A stretch of DNA of 64,000 nt from Lewinellaceae bacterium (GTDB lineage Bacteria > Bacteroidota > Bacteroidia > Chitinophagales > Saprospiraceae), in the NCBI GenBank assembly GCA_020636315.1, contig JACJYA010000002.1, positions 558,001 through 622,000 on the forward strand. The letters run 5' to 3'. Position numbers and translations under genes: made by a program. Positions 26,144-36,100 of this stretch are shown here, piece by piece (position 1 is the stretch's first letter; each line of letters opens with the position of its first letter). The notes below the pieces were generated by a model. That model saw only the letters and a program-made list of their open reading frames with translations, was not told the origin of the DNA and did no database searches.

Positions 26144-26304
26144 CCCCTCCTCCCCCGATGGCCCAAAGAACCACCGCCCCATTCCCGAATCAGGACGGAG
26201 TAAACGATTATACCCTGGGTAGTTATGCCTCATGCTCTGTTCCGCGCAAAGGATCGCGTCGTTTGTTAAAAAGTAGCCGGACAAATTTATTTTAAATATG
26301 ATAA

Positions 26305-26335
26305 TTCAAGCGCTAATTTCCTATTAGCGCTTGAA
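26305..26335. repeat. 31-nt hairpin repeat, copy 1
   Basis: A perfect 13-bp stem (TTCAAGCGCTAAT / ATTAGCGCTTGAA) with the 5-base loop TTCCT. It has the same 13-5-13 geometry and the same AAT-TTYCY-ATT centre as two other copies (26344-26374 and 61705-61735). It lies just upstream of the hybrid sensor frame. The 939-bp stretch 26285-27223 otherwise holds only this pair of hairpins and a decayed frame. Confidence 0.8.
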
Positions 26336-26343
26336 GGCCATAC

Positions 26344-26374
26344 ATTAAGCGGCAATTTCCCATTGCCGCTTAAT
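26344..26374. repeat. 31-nt hairpin repeat, copy 2
   Basis: A perfect 13-bp stem (ATTAAGCGGCAAT / ATTGCCGCTTAAT) with the loop TTCCC, 8 bp after copy 1. Differences from copy 1 within the stem are matched on the other arm, so pairing is kept. Confidence 0.8.
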
Positions 26375-26793
26375 TTGAGCCAGCCAATCTAAATCTGTCC
26401 GACTGACTAATTAGTATCGGAAGACGGTACAATTTACTAAAATTCGGCGGAATGCCTCAACGATAGAGGGTGAGGTTTGTCAATGTGCACTCACGGCCGT
26501 TCCCGCCGGTTTCGCCGACGAGTTTCTGAATATCCAATACCGGATTTCCGCCAAACCCCACCGAATTTTAAATAGAAGCTACCGAATTTACAATGAGCCT
26601 GATCAAACGGTATTTTTTGAGTAATTTGGGATGGCCAAAACGGGAACCTATGTTTCCCGTCGGTTCCCTGAGAAAAATTCACCTGTGACCCCATAGCCAT
26701 GAAAACACCAGTTCCGTTTTTTGCTTTACTCTCATTGTCTTTGCCCTTCAATTTACGGCCGCCGCCCGGCGGATGCCAGCCAACCTCGACTAA

Positions 26794-27090
26794 GCGCTCT
26801 CTCCGGTAGATGGCCTGGCCGGCAATTTTTCCGATCAGCGACTATTTTTCAATCTGATGGCCGGGGTCTATCAGGCCCGGTTTGCTCTTCAGCAAAATAC
26901 TTTCCTATAATGGGAGGTGAATTGTGCCTGGGCGAAACGCATATACCCCCTTGCTGCCGATACGTTTGCGACCGAGGGGCATACTCTGGCGAAGGAGGCG
27001 GAACAATCCGGGATGAGTCCAGAGGCCTATTGGGTGATGTGCCGGACGGAGGGGAGGCGCTGGAGGAGTGAAGAGGATGAGTTTTTTTGA
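26794..27090 (+). pseudogene. Possible remnant of an unrecognised gene, interrupted by one stop
   Basis: The frame after a TAA at 26791 reads protein-like sequence (LAGNFSDQRLFFNLMAGVYQ, ARFALQQNTFL), meets a TAA at 26908, then continues (WEVNCAWAKRIYPLAADTFA, EQSGMSPEAYWVMCRTEGRR) to a TGA at 27088. No start codon and no recognisable family. The composition looks like real protein on both sides of the stop, so a decayed gene is plausible, but chance cannot be excluded. Confidence 0.3.
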
Positions 27091-27223
27091 GGGGATAGAC
27101 GCCCAAAAAACATTTTATATTTTGTTAATTTCAAAAATATTAAAATTTTTATTTGACCCCCTGCAACATTGTAAGTATTTTTATCGTAAAAAAATGAATT
27201 AATGCAACTATGCACCGACTCAG

Positions 27224-27747
27224 ATGCCTAAAACCAAAACCCTTTTGCTATTGGCCCTGGCCGCTTTGTCCATATATACAGCCGATGCTCAATGCACCGG
27301 GCAAGAAATGGGGCAACCACAGGAATGGTGCAACCTCACAGGCCCCACCAACGAGATGGTAGCGGAAAAGGCCCTGGCGCGCCTAGACGAGTTCGCACCC
27401 TTACCCCCAGGAAAGCTTAAACCAATATCCTCGGAAACATACTGGTTGTACCTGAAAGAAAACCCCTTTTCACAGGAAGTGGAAAGATACCTATTACTGG
27501 GCATACTGATCCCATTTTTCCTCAACGGCCTGATCTTGTTTTTCCTCAGGGGAAAAATGTATTATCTGTACTGGGCACTGTATGTGCTGTTCAATTTATT
27601 TTCGGGTTGCTTTCATTTGAAAAATACGCTCACCTGGATCTGCTCTTTTCCTATGAGCCATACATTACGATAAACCTCGGGAGGGGGGTAAATATCGTAA
27701 AGGAGTTTGGGACGTTTGCCCTATCCAAAAAGGCATTGCCGGAATAA
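27224..27747 (+). pseudogene. Frameshifted remnant resembling a 7TMR-DISM membrane receptor
   Basis: From the ATG at 27224 there is a good signal peptide (LLLLALAALSIYTADAQ), about 60 residues of ectodomain ending SETYWLYLKEN, then membrane segments YLLLGILIPFFLNGLILFFL and YYLYWALYVLFNLF, which resemble the start of a 7TMR-DISM membrane domain. This frame stops at 27673. From about 27600 the +1-shifted frame continues plausibly (LLSFEKYAHLDLLFSYEPYI..GVNIVKEFGTFALSKKALPE) to a TAA at 27745. A full receptor would be several hundred residues longer and carry an output domain. I read it as a deleted and frameshifted relic; the family assignment is tentative. Confidence 0.5.
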
Positions 27748-27797
27748 TTTCCATAAATAAACACAAAAAGTGAGCATAAACAGCTAAAACACCAGCT

Positions 27798-30179
27798 ATG
27801 GCAACATCTAACTACACTTCTCTCTTCCTGTGTATCTCTCTTTTGATTTTGCTGTCCGGTAAGCCGGCGGGTGAATTTCTCTCTGGCCGGGAAGAATTTG
27901 GCGGTGGGGAAAAATCATCGGCGGCTGTTTCCTTTTTCCTGCTCTCTCCCATGGGCACCCTCAATTTGATGCAGGGAGAGGCGCTGTCCTTTGAATGGAC
28001 GGCCCTGGCCGGGTATACGGGAAATTACCGGCTGAAAATACTCCAGCAGACACCGGGAGCCCCTCCGCCAGACGAATTGCCGGATACCGGCCTGTTCTTT
28101 GAAGAAAGCGCCATCAGCGATACGGTTTTCCAGTACCCGATGGGAGCGGGAGTTACTGCTTTCAGCCCAGGCAGCCAGTACGCCTGGCAGGTGGAAACCA
28201 CCGAACTGGTGGACGGCCAATTGCAAAAATCCGTTAATATAGGGGTGATCATCTTCCCGCTGAGCTGCGATTTCACCCTTATCGGGATGCCTACGGATAC
28301 CCTGTGCCCGGGAGATTGCTTTACCCTACTGGCCTTTTTCGGCGGCCTGGCGCTGGAACACCGGGTAGTCCTTTATGCTGATCACAACAATCTGTCAGCT
28401 ATCTCGGTCGAGCCGTCGGGCCAGGCGCCCTTTCCACTCTCAGAGCTCGGAAGCCCACCCCTGGAGTCGCCCCCCCATTACGCCGATTCGCCCAGCGCTG
28501 TCTCCTTTGATATCTGCATCAATGAAGGGGCAGAGAGCCCGATAAACTTCTCCGCCTATTACTACCAGCCCGGCCTGGCTTGCAGCAACGACCCGATGGG
28601 CAGCCAGTGCTGCCACGATGTGGAAAGCTTCGAGGTGGCCGTGGCGGATATTCCCGATTTCACTAACCTGGAACTCGAACTGCAGGGGCTGATTACCGGA
28701 GCACCGGTGGAAGAGATATGCAGCGGCGACCCGCTATTGTTCAGCATCCTGAACCTGCCGACTGCCGAAAATACCACGCTGGAATGGCAGTACAACGACG
28801 GCGACGGCATGGGGTGGCAGGTGATAACCGCGCCTCCGTTTTCGGATTACACCTTCCCTGTTCCCGCCGGCCATGAAGTGCTGAGCATAGACTGTGGAAA
28901 CAACACGGACGGTTATGTAGAAAGGGCATTTCGGGCAAAGCTCACCATCGACGACGCGCCCTTCCTCTGTGAATACTTCACGGCTGAAGATACCCTCCGC
29001 ATCTGCTGCCCGATAACCGGCGCCGCTCTGGAGATAACCGCCGGCGATGATTTCGACCTGTCCGTAGGGCTGTGCGAAGGGGATACGGTATCGTTCGAAG
29101 TGGAGCTCCTGCCCGATGACCCCTTCGTCAGCCCGCCCGGCGAATTCGTCAGCATTCAGTGGCGCCTGAATGGCGAGGAACTGCCGGAGCAGGAAGGGCA
29201 GATCAGCTTTTTTATGGATAGTGTCATTGCCGTCGGCGCCGAGGACATTTGCCTGCAGGCGGAGGTGAGCAATTGCGCCGGCAAGAAAAAGACATTTACC
29301 CAGTGTATCAACGTTGACCCTCAGCCGGTTTGTGACTCCATCATCCTGAAGGCCCCGGTTTTGAACCCCGTGGAGGTGGAGGCCGGGCTGGTGGTTTACG
29401 AAGCCTGCCCCAACAGCGCTTTCACCCTGGAGGCCATCGGTTTTGATCAGAACACCTGTGTGATACAGTGGGAGTATTCTTACGACCAGGTGACCTGGTT
29501 CCCGCTCGGTTCTTCCAACACCATTCAGAATACCAACCTCATCATTGAGGGCGATGCCACCAGTATTTTCTACCGGGTGAAGTGTAACCCCATGAGCAGC
29601 CCCTCGGCCTGCGCTCCCTGCCAGAGCGACAATATCATCGAGATCCGGGAAATACAACCTCCCGCCGAGCCCGCCTTCATCGATTGCCAACCGCTGACGT
29701 GGTGCGTGGGCGATGTGGTGGAACCTTACGTCACCTACGAAGAACCCGGCGTGGAATACACCTGGTACGTCAACGGCATCGCTTTACAGGAAAGCCCCCT
29801 CATACTGGAGTACACCCTGCAGAGTAATACCTGCTTTCAGTACACGGCCTCCAACGAATGCTACACCATCACCTCCAACCTGTGCTGCCTGGAAGTATGC
29901 GAGGTGGACGCCGCCATCAGTTGCCCCGATGAGTGCCCCTACCCCGGCGGCAGCATTACTCTATTGGCTGGCGATTCCCGTTCCAGTTGCGAGGAGAGCG
30001 TCCTGGTTTATGAATGGATGTGGACGGATGCCAACGGGGTGCCTCAAACGGCGGAAGGCTCTGAAATTTCGGATATCCCGCCGGCCGGCGGAACTACCTA
30101 TACGCTTACCGTTACCGACCTCAGCCTCGGTTGCTCCGATACGGCCACCCTCACCATCATTCCTTGTGACAAACAGTAA
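27798..30179 (+). CDS. Large cysteine-rich secreted protein with Ig/PKD-like repeats
   Basis: 793 residues with an N-terminal hydrophobic signal (LFLCISLLILLSGKPAG). The rest is beta-rich, with many paired cysteines and repeated Ig-like segments of the kind FEVELLPDDPF..IQWRLNGEELPEQEGQ and YTWYVNGIALQESP..LEYTLQSN, ending in a PKD-like domain (YEWMWTDANGVPQTAEGSEI, TYTLTVTDLSLGCSDTATLTI). No catalytic motif, no T9SS sorting tail and no lipobox were seen. It ends only 12 bp before the 2317-residue protein, so the two are almost certainly co-transcribed and may work as a surface pair. Function unknown; adhesion or matrix building is a guess. Confidence 0.7.
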   Translation: MATSNYTSLFLCISLLILLSGKPAGEFLSGREEFGGGEKSSAAVSFFLLSPMGTLNLMQGEALSFEWTALAGYTGNYRLKILQQTPGAPPPDELPDTGLFFEESAISDTVFQYPMGAGVTAFSPGSQYAWQVETTELVDGQLQKSVNIGVIIFPLSCDFTLIGMPTDTLCPGDCFTLLAFFGGLALEHRVVLYADHNNLSAISVEPSGQAPFPLSELGSPPLESPPHYADSPSAVSFDICINEGAESPINFSAYYYQPGLACSNDPMGSQCCHDVESFEVAVADIPDFTNLELELQGLITGAPVEEICSGDPLLFSILNLPTAENTTLEWQYNDGDGMGWQVITAPPFSDYTFPVPAGHEVLSIDCGNNTDGYVERAFRAKLTIDDAPFLCEYFTAEDTLRICCPITGAALEITAGDDFDLSVGLCEGDTVSFEVELLPDDPFVSPPGEFVSIQWRLNGEELPEQEGQISFFMDSVIAVGAEDICLQAEVSNCAGKKKTFTQCINVDPQPVCDSIILKAPVLNPVEVEAGLVVYEACPNSAFTLEAIGFDQNTCVIQWEYSYDQVTWFPLGSSNTIQNTNLIIEGDATSIFYRVKCNPMSSPSACAPCQSDNIIEIREIQPPAEPAFIDCQPLTWCVGDVVEPYVTYEEPGVEYTWYVNGIALQESPLILEYTLQSNTCFQYTASNECYTITSNLCCLEVCEVDAAISCPDECPYPGGSITLLAGDSRSSCEESVLVYEWMWTDANGVPQTAEGSEISDIPPAGGTTYTLTVTDLSLGCSDTATLTIIPCDKQ

Positions 30180-30191
30180 ACTCCAACTCCA

Positions 30192-33100
30192 ATGAAAAAG
30201 CTACTGCTCTGTTCTCTGTTCTCCGCCCTGGCTTGCTTTACATACGCACAGTACGACATCACCGGAAATATCCAGCGCCTCAGCGGCCAGCCGGTGCCGG
30301 AGGTGGTGGTCTATCTCGGCGGTGACATAGAAGACTACACCCTTTCCAATGACAGCGGCGACTACGCTTTCACGGACCTGCCCGCGGGCAGCAACCTGTC
30401 TGTGTTGCCGTTTAAAGACGACAACCCCACCGAATGTGTAAGTGTGCGGGACCTGATCGTCATCGGGAAGCACATCCAGATTATCGATCCGCTGCTTGCT
30501 CTTCCTAATCTGATCGCTGCGGATGTGGATAATTCGCAGGACATTACGATCACCGATATGACTGCCATACGCCGGGTGATCCTGGGCAGAGACGCCAGTT
30601 TTCCCAACAATACCAGCTGGCGTTTCATGAATCCCCCCATCGACCCTCCCAACTTCGTGGAGGAAGTGCAGGTCACCAATCTGCAGAGCGACAGGGTTGT
30701 TGATTTCATAGGGATCAAGATCGGCGATCCCACCGATTGTGAAGGCGATGCGCCCGGTGCGCCCTTCCTGACCCTTTCGGCTTCCAGTGTGGAGGGCGAA
30801 CCCGGAGAGCTGGTTACGGTCGATATCATTGCCAATGGTTTTGTCGATGTGAGCGGGCTGCAGTTCTCTGTTGAATGGGATGATGCGGTGCTGGAATTAG
30901 AGCAGGTTTACAGTGTTCCATTGTCCGGTCTGATGCCCCAGGATTATTACGCCAACGGCAACCGCCTTTCGGTGTGCTGGCTTTCCAATTCGCTTGTCGG
31001 GGAAGAACAACCCGATAATGCCCCCATCATTACTATGGAATTTACCGTAGTAGGCCAGGCAGGGGACGTTACACCCATTGCCTTTACGGAAAACCCCACC
31101 CCCTTTGAAGTCGTGGACGGTAACTGCCTCCCCTATGGCCTGAATACCAACGACGGTATGGTAACCGTCACGCCGCCCGCCTCCCTCTTCGCCAAGATAT
31201 ACGGGGACACAGCCCACAACACCCCCACCAAGATCAAGTCTTTTCCCGAAAGCGACGGCGTCTACGTCGCTGGCACGCGCCTGCAGGGGGGCGTCCGTTA
31301 CGCCACCTTCAGCAAGTTCAACCGCAACACCGGGGAACTGGAATGGGATTTCCAGCTCAATGAAGGCTCCATCTTCCACGATTTCGAGCTCGTCAAAGAT
31401 ACCCGCGAATGCCTGCTCATCGGCGCTACCGAACCCTTTCAGGTCAATGGCGTGGCGCAGGATAATGAATCTATCCTTGTAAAAGTGGATGATTCCGGAC
31501 AACTGGTGTTCGGCAGAAAGTACCAGCAAACCGGCCGGGAGCACTTCAACCGAATCATCCGCCACCCGGACCCGCCGCAGGAGGACGCTCCCTATTTCAT
31601 CGTCGGCACCATCAACCCGGACGCCAACCCGCCGGCCTATCCGCCGCCGCCTTCGGCCACCGACCGGGTGTTCGTCATGAACATCGACGCCGACGGAGGG
31701 GTGATATGGGCCAACCAGTACGATTATGGCGGCACGGCGGTGCCGGATGATGAGTTTCACCGCGGCCTCTTCGCCGTTAATTTTTTCGATGGCGGCACCC
31801 CCAATAATGGTGATATCGTACTCACAGGGAACGATTCTCCCACCAACGACGGGATCGTGGTGGAAATCGACGGAGAGGCAGGAGGGGTCGTTCAGGCCTA
31901 TAAATTCGAGACGGGATATGACATTTACGACGGCATGGAGGCGCCAGGTGGTAATATTGCGCTTGTCGGTTCCGATTTTGCCAATTCTCAGGCTTTTTTC
32001 TCCTTCCTGACCCCCCTGTTTGACAATATTACAGGACTACGGTTTGAGGAGGTTGCGCTTTTTCGGGAAGTAGGGATTGATTTTCGGTCCCGGTTTTATG
32101 CGGTCGGCCCCACCAATTTCGGCTCGTCGGAAGACAACTTTAATTACATTCACCGGATTAGTTTCGGGGCGCTGGGGGCGCAGTTGGACTATGCCCGCTT
32201 CCTGCCTGGCGAGGCCACCCAGTTTAATGGCCCCCGGCTGATGGTTTCTTTTTATTTCGACCGGATCTTCTATACCGACGGCCGCCTGAACCCCGCCGGC
32301 GGGTTCGGGAACCAGGATATCCTTGTCGGTAATTTCGACCTCGATCTGTCTTCTCCCTGCCGGATGGACGCCCCACCGGCAGTTTCCAGTTTCGCTCTGC
32401 AGAAAAGCCCTATCGACGTGACGGTGGCCCCTCACACGCTGCCGCCTCCAACCCCTCTTACGAGTATGCCTTTGAATTATGAGTGCGAGGATTTCTGCAC
32501 CACCATACCCTGCGAAATAGCCTTCACCTGGTCGCCTCAGCAATGCGGAGAGGTGCAGTTCAATCCCGTTCCGTCCGGCAATGTCCCCATCGTTTCCTAT
32601 TCCTGGGACGCCAACTGCGACGGCACGGTGGAATCCGTCGCTTCCAACCCCTTGCTCCAGTTCGACCAGTGCGGCGCGACCCTGCGGGTTTGCCTCACCG
32701 TGAAATACGGAGACGGCAGAACTTGCTCCTACGAAGAAGTGGTTTCTACATCGGGGGATGTGACGCCTCCCGCTATTCCCGACATCCAGGACATCATCGT
32801 GATCGGCAGCCCGGACGGGAATGGGAACTGTACGGCGGAAGTTACTTTCCCGTTTTTCATATCCGTGGATGACTGCAGCCGGTTCGGCGCCTGGATCAAT
32901 GACTACAACAACAGCGGCGACGCCAGCGACACCTACCCTCAGGGCACCACCACGGTCAATTTCATCACTTTTGATGATTGTGGCAATGAGGCCTCCTTTC
33001 AGGTGGACGTGACGGTGGTGTGCCGGAATTGCGGAGAGGCGGTGGTCTCTTGTTTTCCGGGTTTTATGAATAACAATGCTGACTCCAGTGTAGATCTTAC

Positions 33101-36100
33101 TTCCTCGGTGTTGGGCATCGTCGACGTTCGCAACCTGGATGCTTATAATCCCGGCGACTACGCCATGGATCTAAGTGGAGGAAACATTTACCACCCGGAT
33201 GTGGATGGCCCGAATAGCTGGAACTTTACCAACCTGGGCCTGGTATTCGGCCTTGCGATCGACAACCAGAACAATATTTACGCTGCTTCCAGCACCATTT
33301 ACGGGTGCTCTTTTTTAAATGACACGCAATCGGCCTTCGGCCCGAGTGGTAATTCCCGTATTTACCGGATCGACGCCTTTGATGCGATCAGCACCCTGGC
33401 TGAACAGGGCGGTTTCACGCCCGGCGGAACCACCATTCCCAGCGACGGCGCCGGCTACGGCAATATCTGTTATGACCACGACCACCACCAGCTGTTCGCC
33501 ACCAACTTTCACGACGGCTTCATCTACCGGATCGACCTCAACAGCAATACGGTGGTGGACTTCTTTGACCCCTTTTCCGGCCCCAACCCGATATCTGATA
33601 ACGATCCGAACTTCGTGGCCCTCGGCCAACGCCCCTGGGGCATTGCCTATAATAAACTGGACGGCAAGCTGTACTACAGCCGCTGGACCGAAGACCGGGG
33701 CAGGCGCAACCCCGATGAAAAGAACGAGATCTGGTGCATGCCGATCGATGAAACTACCGGCGGCTTTGCCGGCCCGGAAGCCCTGGCCATTGAACTGCCC
33801 GACCATATCGATACTTATAACCAGGCCAACTTTCAGGGCTACTCCAACCCCGTATCCGATATTGCCTTTTCCGAAGGGGGTATTATGCTGCTCGCCGAAC
33901 GTTCCATGCGTAAGGATTGTGGAGATGCCACTCAGGTACCTCCAAATGATTATTTCAGATGGTACTCCCATCAATCCCGGGTATTGGAATACCAGTTTAA
34001 TGGCCTGGCCTGGGAACTAACGCCCGGACATGGCGCCCTGCCTTTTAGCGATTATTCCGATGACCTGAAATACAACCTGGGTTCCACTGGCCATGAAAGC
34101 AGAGGGGCCACTACCGCCGGTGGAGTGGATTATGGCTACGCCAGCTTCGACCCCGCAATAATCGGCCCTTCTGATTGTGACCAGATGATGTGGGCATCAG
34201 GTGATTGTTTGTATTGTATTGGTAGTTGCAGTAATGCTGTATATGGCATACAAGGCACCCCTACTGCCGCTCTTGATGGCGATGCTTGTGAAAGCATATT
34301 GATTGATTTTGACGGAGACCCGGGTTATGGCAACAAAGTCCAGCAAGGCGACGTAGAGATCTTCAAATGCCTCTCCTGCCCTCCGTCCGACACCTGCCTC
34401 ATCTCCTTCACCTGGCAGCCGGCGGATTGCAATACCGCCCAGTTCACTCCTCAGCCGGTGGGCATCATCCTGGTGAACACCTACTCCTGGGACGTCAACT
34501 GCGATGGCGTGCCGGAATCCACCGAAGCGGAGCCGGTGCTTACCCTCGGCGAGTGTGGCGCCGCCCTGCCCGTTTGCCTGACGGTGGAGTACCTGGACGG
34601 CCGCACCTGCTCGTACGAGGAAATGGTGTCTATTCCTGCGGAAAGTATGCCACCAGTGATCAATTGCTCCGGAACTTATGATTACTCTACAGACCCTGGT
34701 GCCTGCTATTACACCGGTGGGTTTGGCCTGGCCATTTCGGACAACTGCGATCCGGCGCCCGAGATCTTTTCTTATTCCCTGACGGGAGACACCCAGGGCT
34801 CGGGAATGGGCCTGCCGCCCCAGGTCAATGAAGGGGTCACCTACGTCACCGCCACCGCCATCGACAACTGCGGCAACGAGAGCCTGCCCTGCACCTTCCG
34901 GGTGACGGTGGTGGATGAGGAAGCGCCGCAGATACAGTGCCCGGGCACGGTGGTGGAACAAGTGCCCGGCTGTTCGGATGGCGCCAACGTCAGCTACCCG
35001 GACGCCACTGCTATCGACAACTGCCAGCTGGACGGCATCACCTATGACATCAGCAGCGGGAGTTTCTTCTCCTGCGATCAAACGGTGGTCACGGCGACGG
35101 CGACAGACATCTTCGGCAACAGCTCCCAGTGCAGCTTTTCCGTAGTGGTGAATGGCTGCCGGGACTGCGCCAGCATCTGCGGCGCAACTCTAGACTGCGG
35201 GGCCGCTTCCGGACAGTATCTGTTCGATATTTGCGTGGACAACCTGACCACCCTCCCCGACGGGAGCGCCGTTGTGGGCGTCAGCAGCCAGGATGGGGTG
35301 GTCTCCGTACTGGACGGTGAACTGCCCGGCATTTCCGGGGCCATCGAAGTGGCGCCGCCCCTGCCGGCGGAGCTTACCTTCGTGCTCAGTTTTGAATTTC
35401 CGTGCCCGTTCGGCGTTATTACCTGCGTGGATTCCATCACTGTGGCCACCCCCTGCTGCGAGGAGATAACGGTGGATGGCCTGGCCGTATGTGCCGAGGA
35501 AGAGATGATATCCATACCGTTGCAGGGCGATCTCCCTTTCCTTACCGGCGTGGATTACATCAAGTGGTACGTTGCTCCGGCGCCCTGTGAGTCTTTCGTC
35601 CTCGCCTACCAGGCGCCCGGCATTGCGGACCTGCCGTTTTTCCCCGCCCTCTATTCCGAATTTGATTCGGCCTGCGTCTACGCCGAGGTGGCATTCCTGC
35701 CCGGCCGCCCCTGCAGCCGGCTCGTTTCCGATATCGCCACTATCTATATCTGCCAGCCGGGGGCGGGCAGCCTGGAGAACGCCAACGGCCCCTACTGCTC
35801 CGATGCGCTGCCCGCCGTTTTCGAGCCGATCACCTTCTCTTCCGATGAGCATCCGGCCTGTGCTTACACCATCCAGTGGTACCAGGACGGCGAGGCGGCG
35901 CCGGGCGCTACATCGGATACCTATGTCCCCACCGGGCTGTCCTTCACCGGCGGGCCTATGGATTGTTCTTCCGAGCACCTGATCACTGCAGAGGTCACCA
36001 ATCTGTGCGGCGCCACCGGTCACAATACTACTATTACCATCTACAATTCGGAAGCGCCCACCGGAGAGCTTTTCCTCGACCCCGATGAAGCCATGCCGTT

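Noticed and set aside
26491..26751. 86-codon open frame on the minus strand in the long gap
   Set aside because: Composition is not protein-like and no family or ribosome-binding context is seen.
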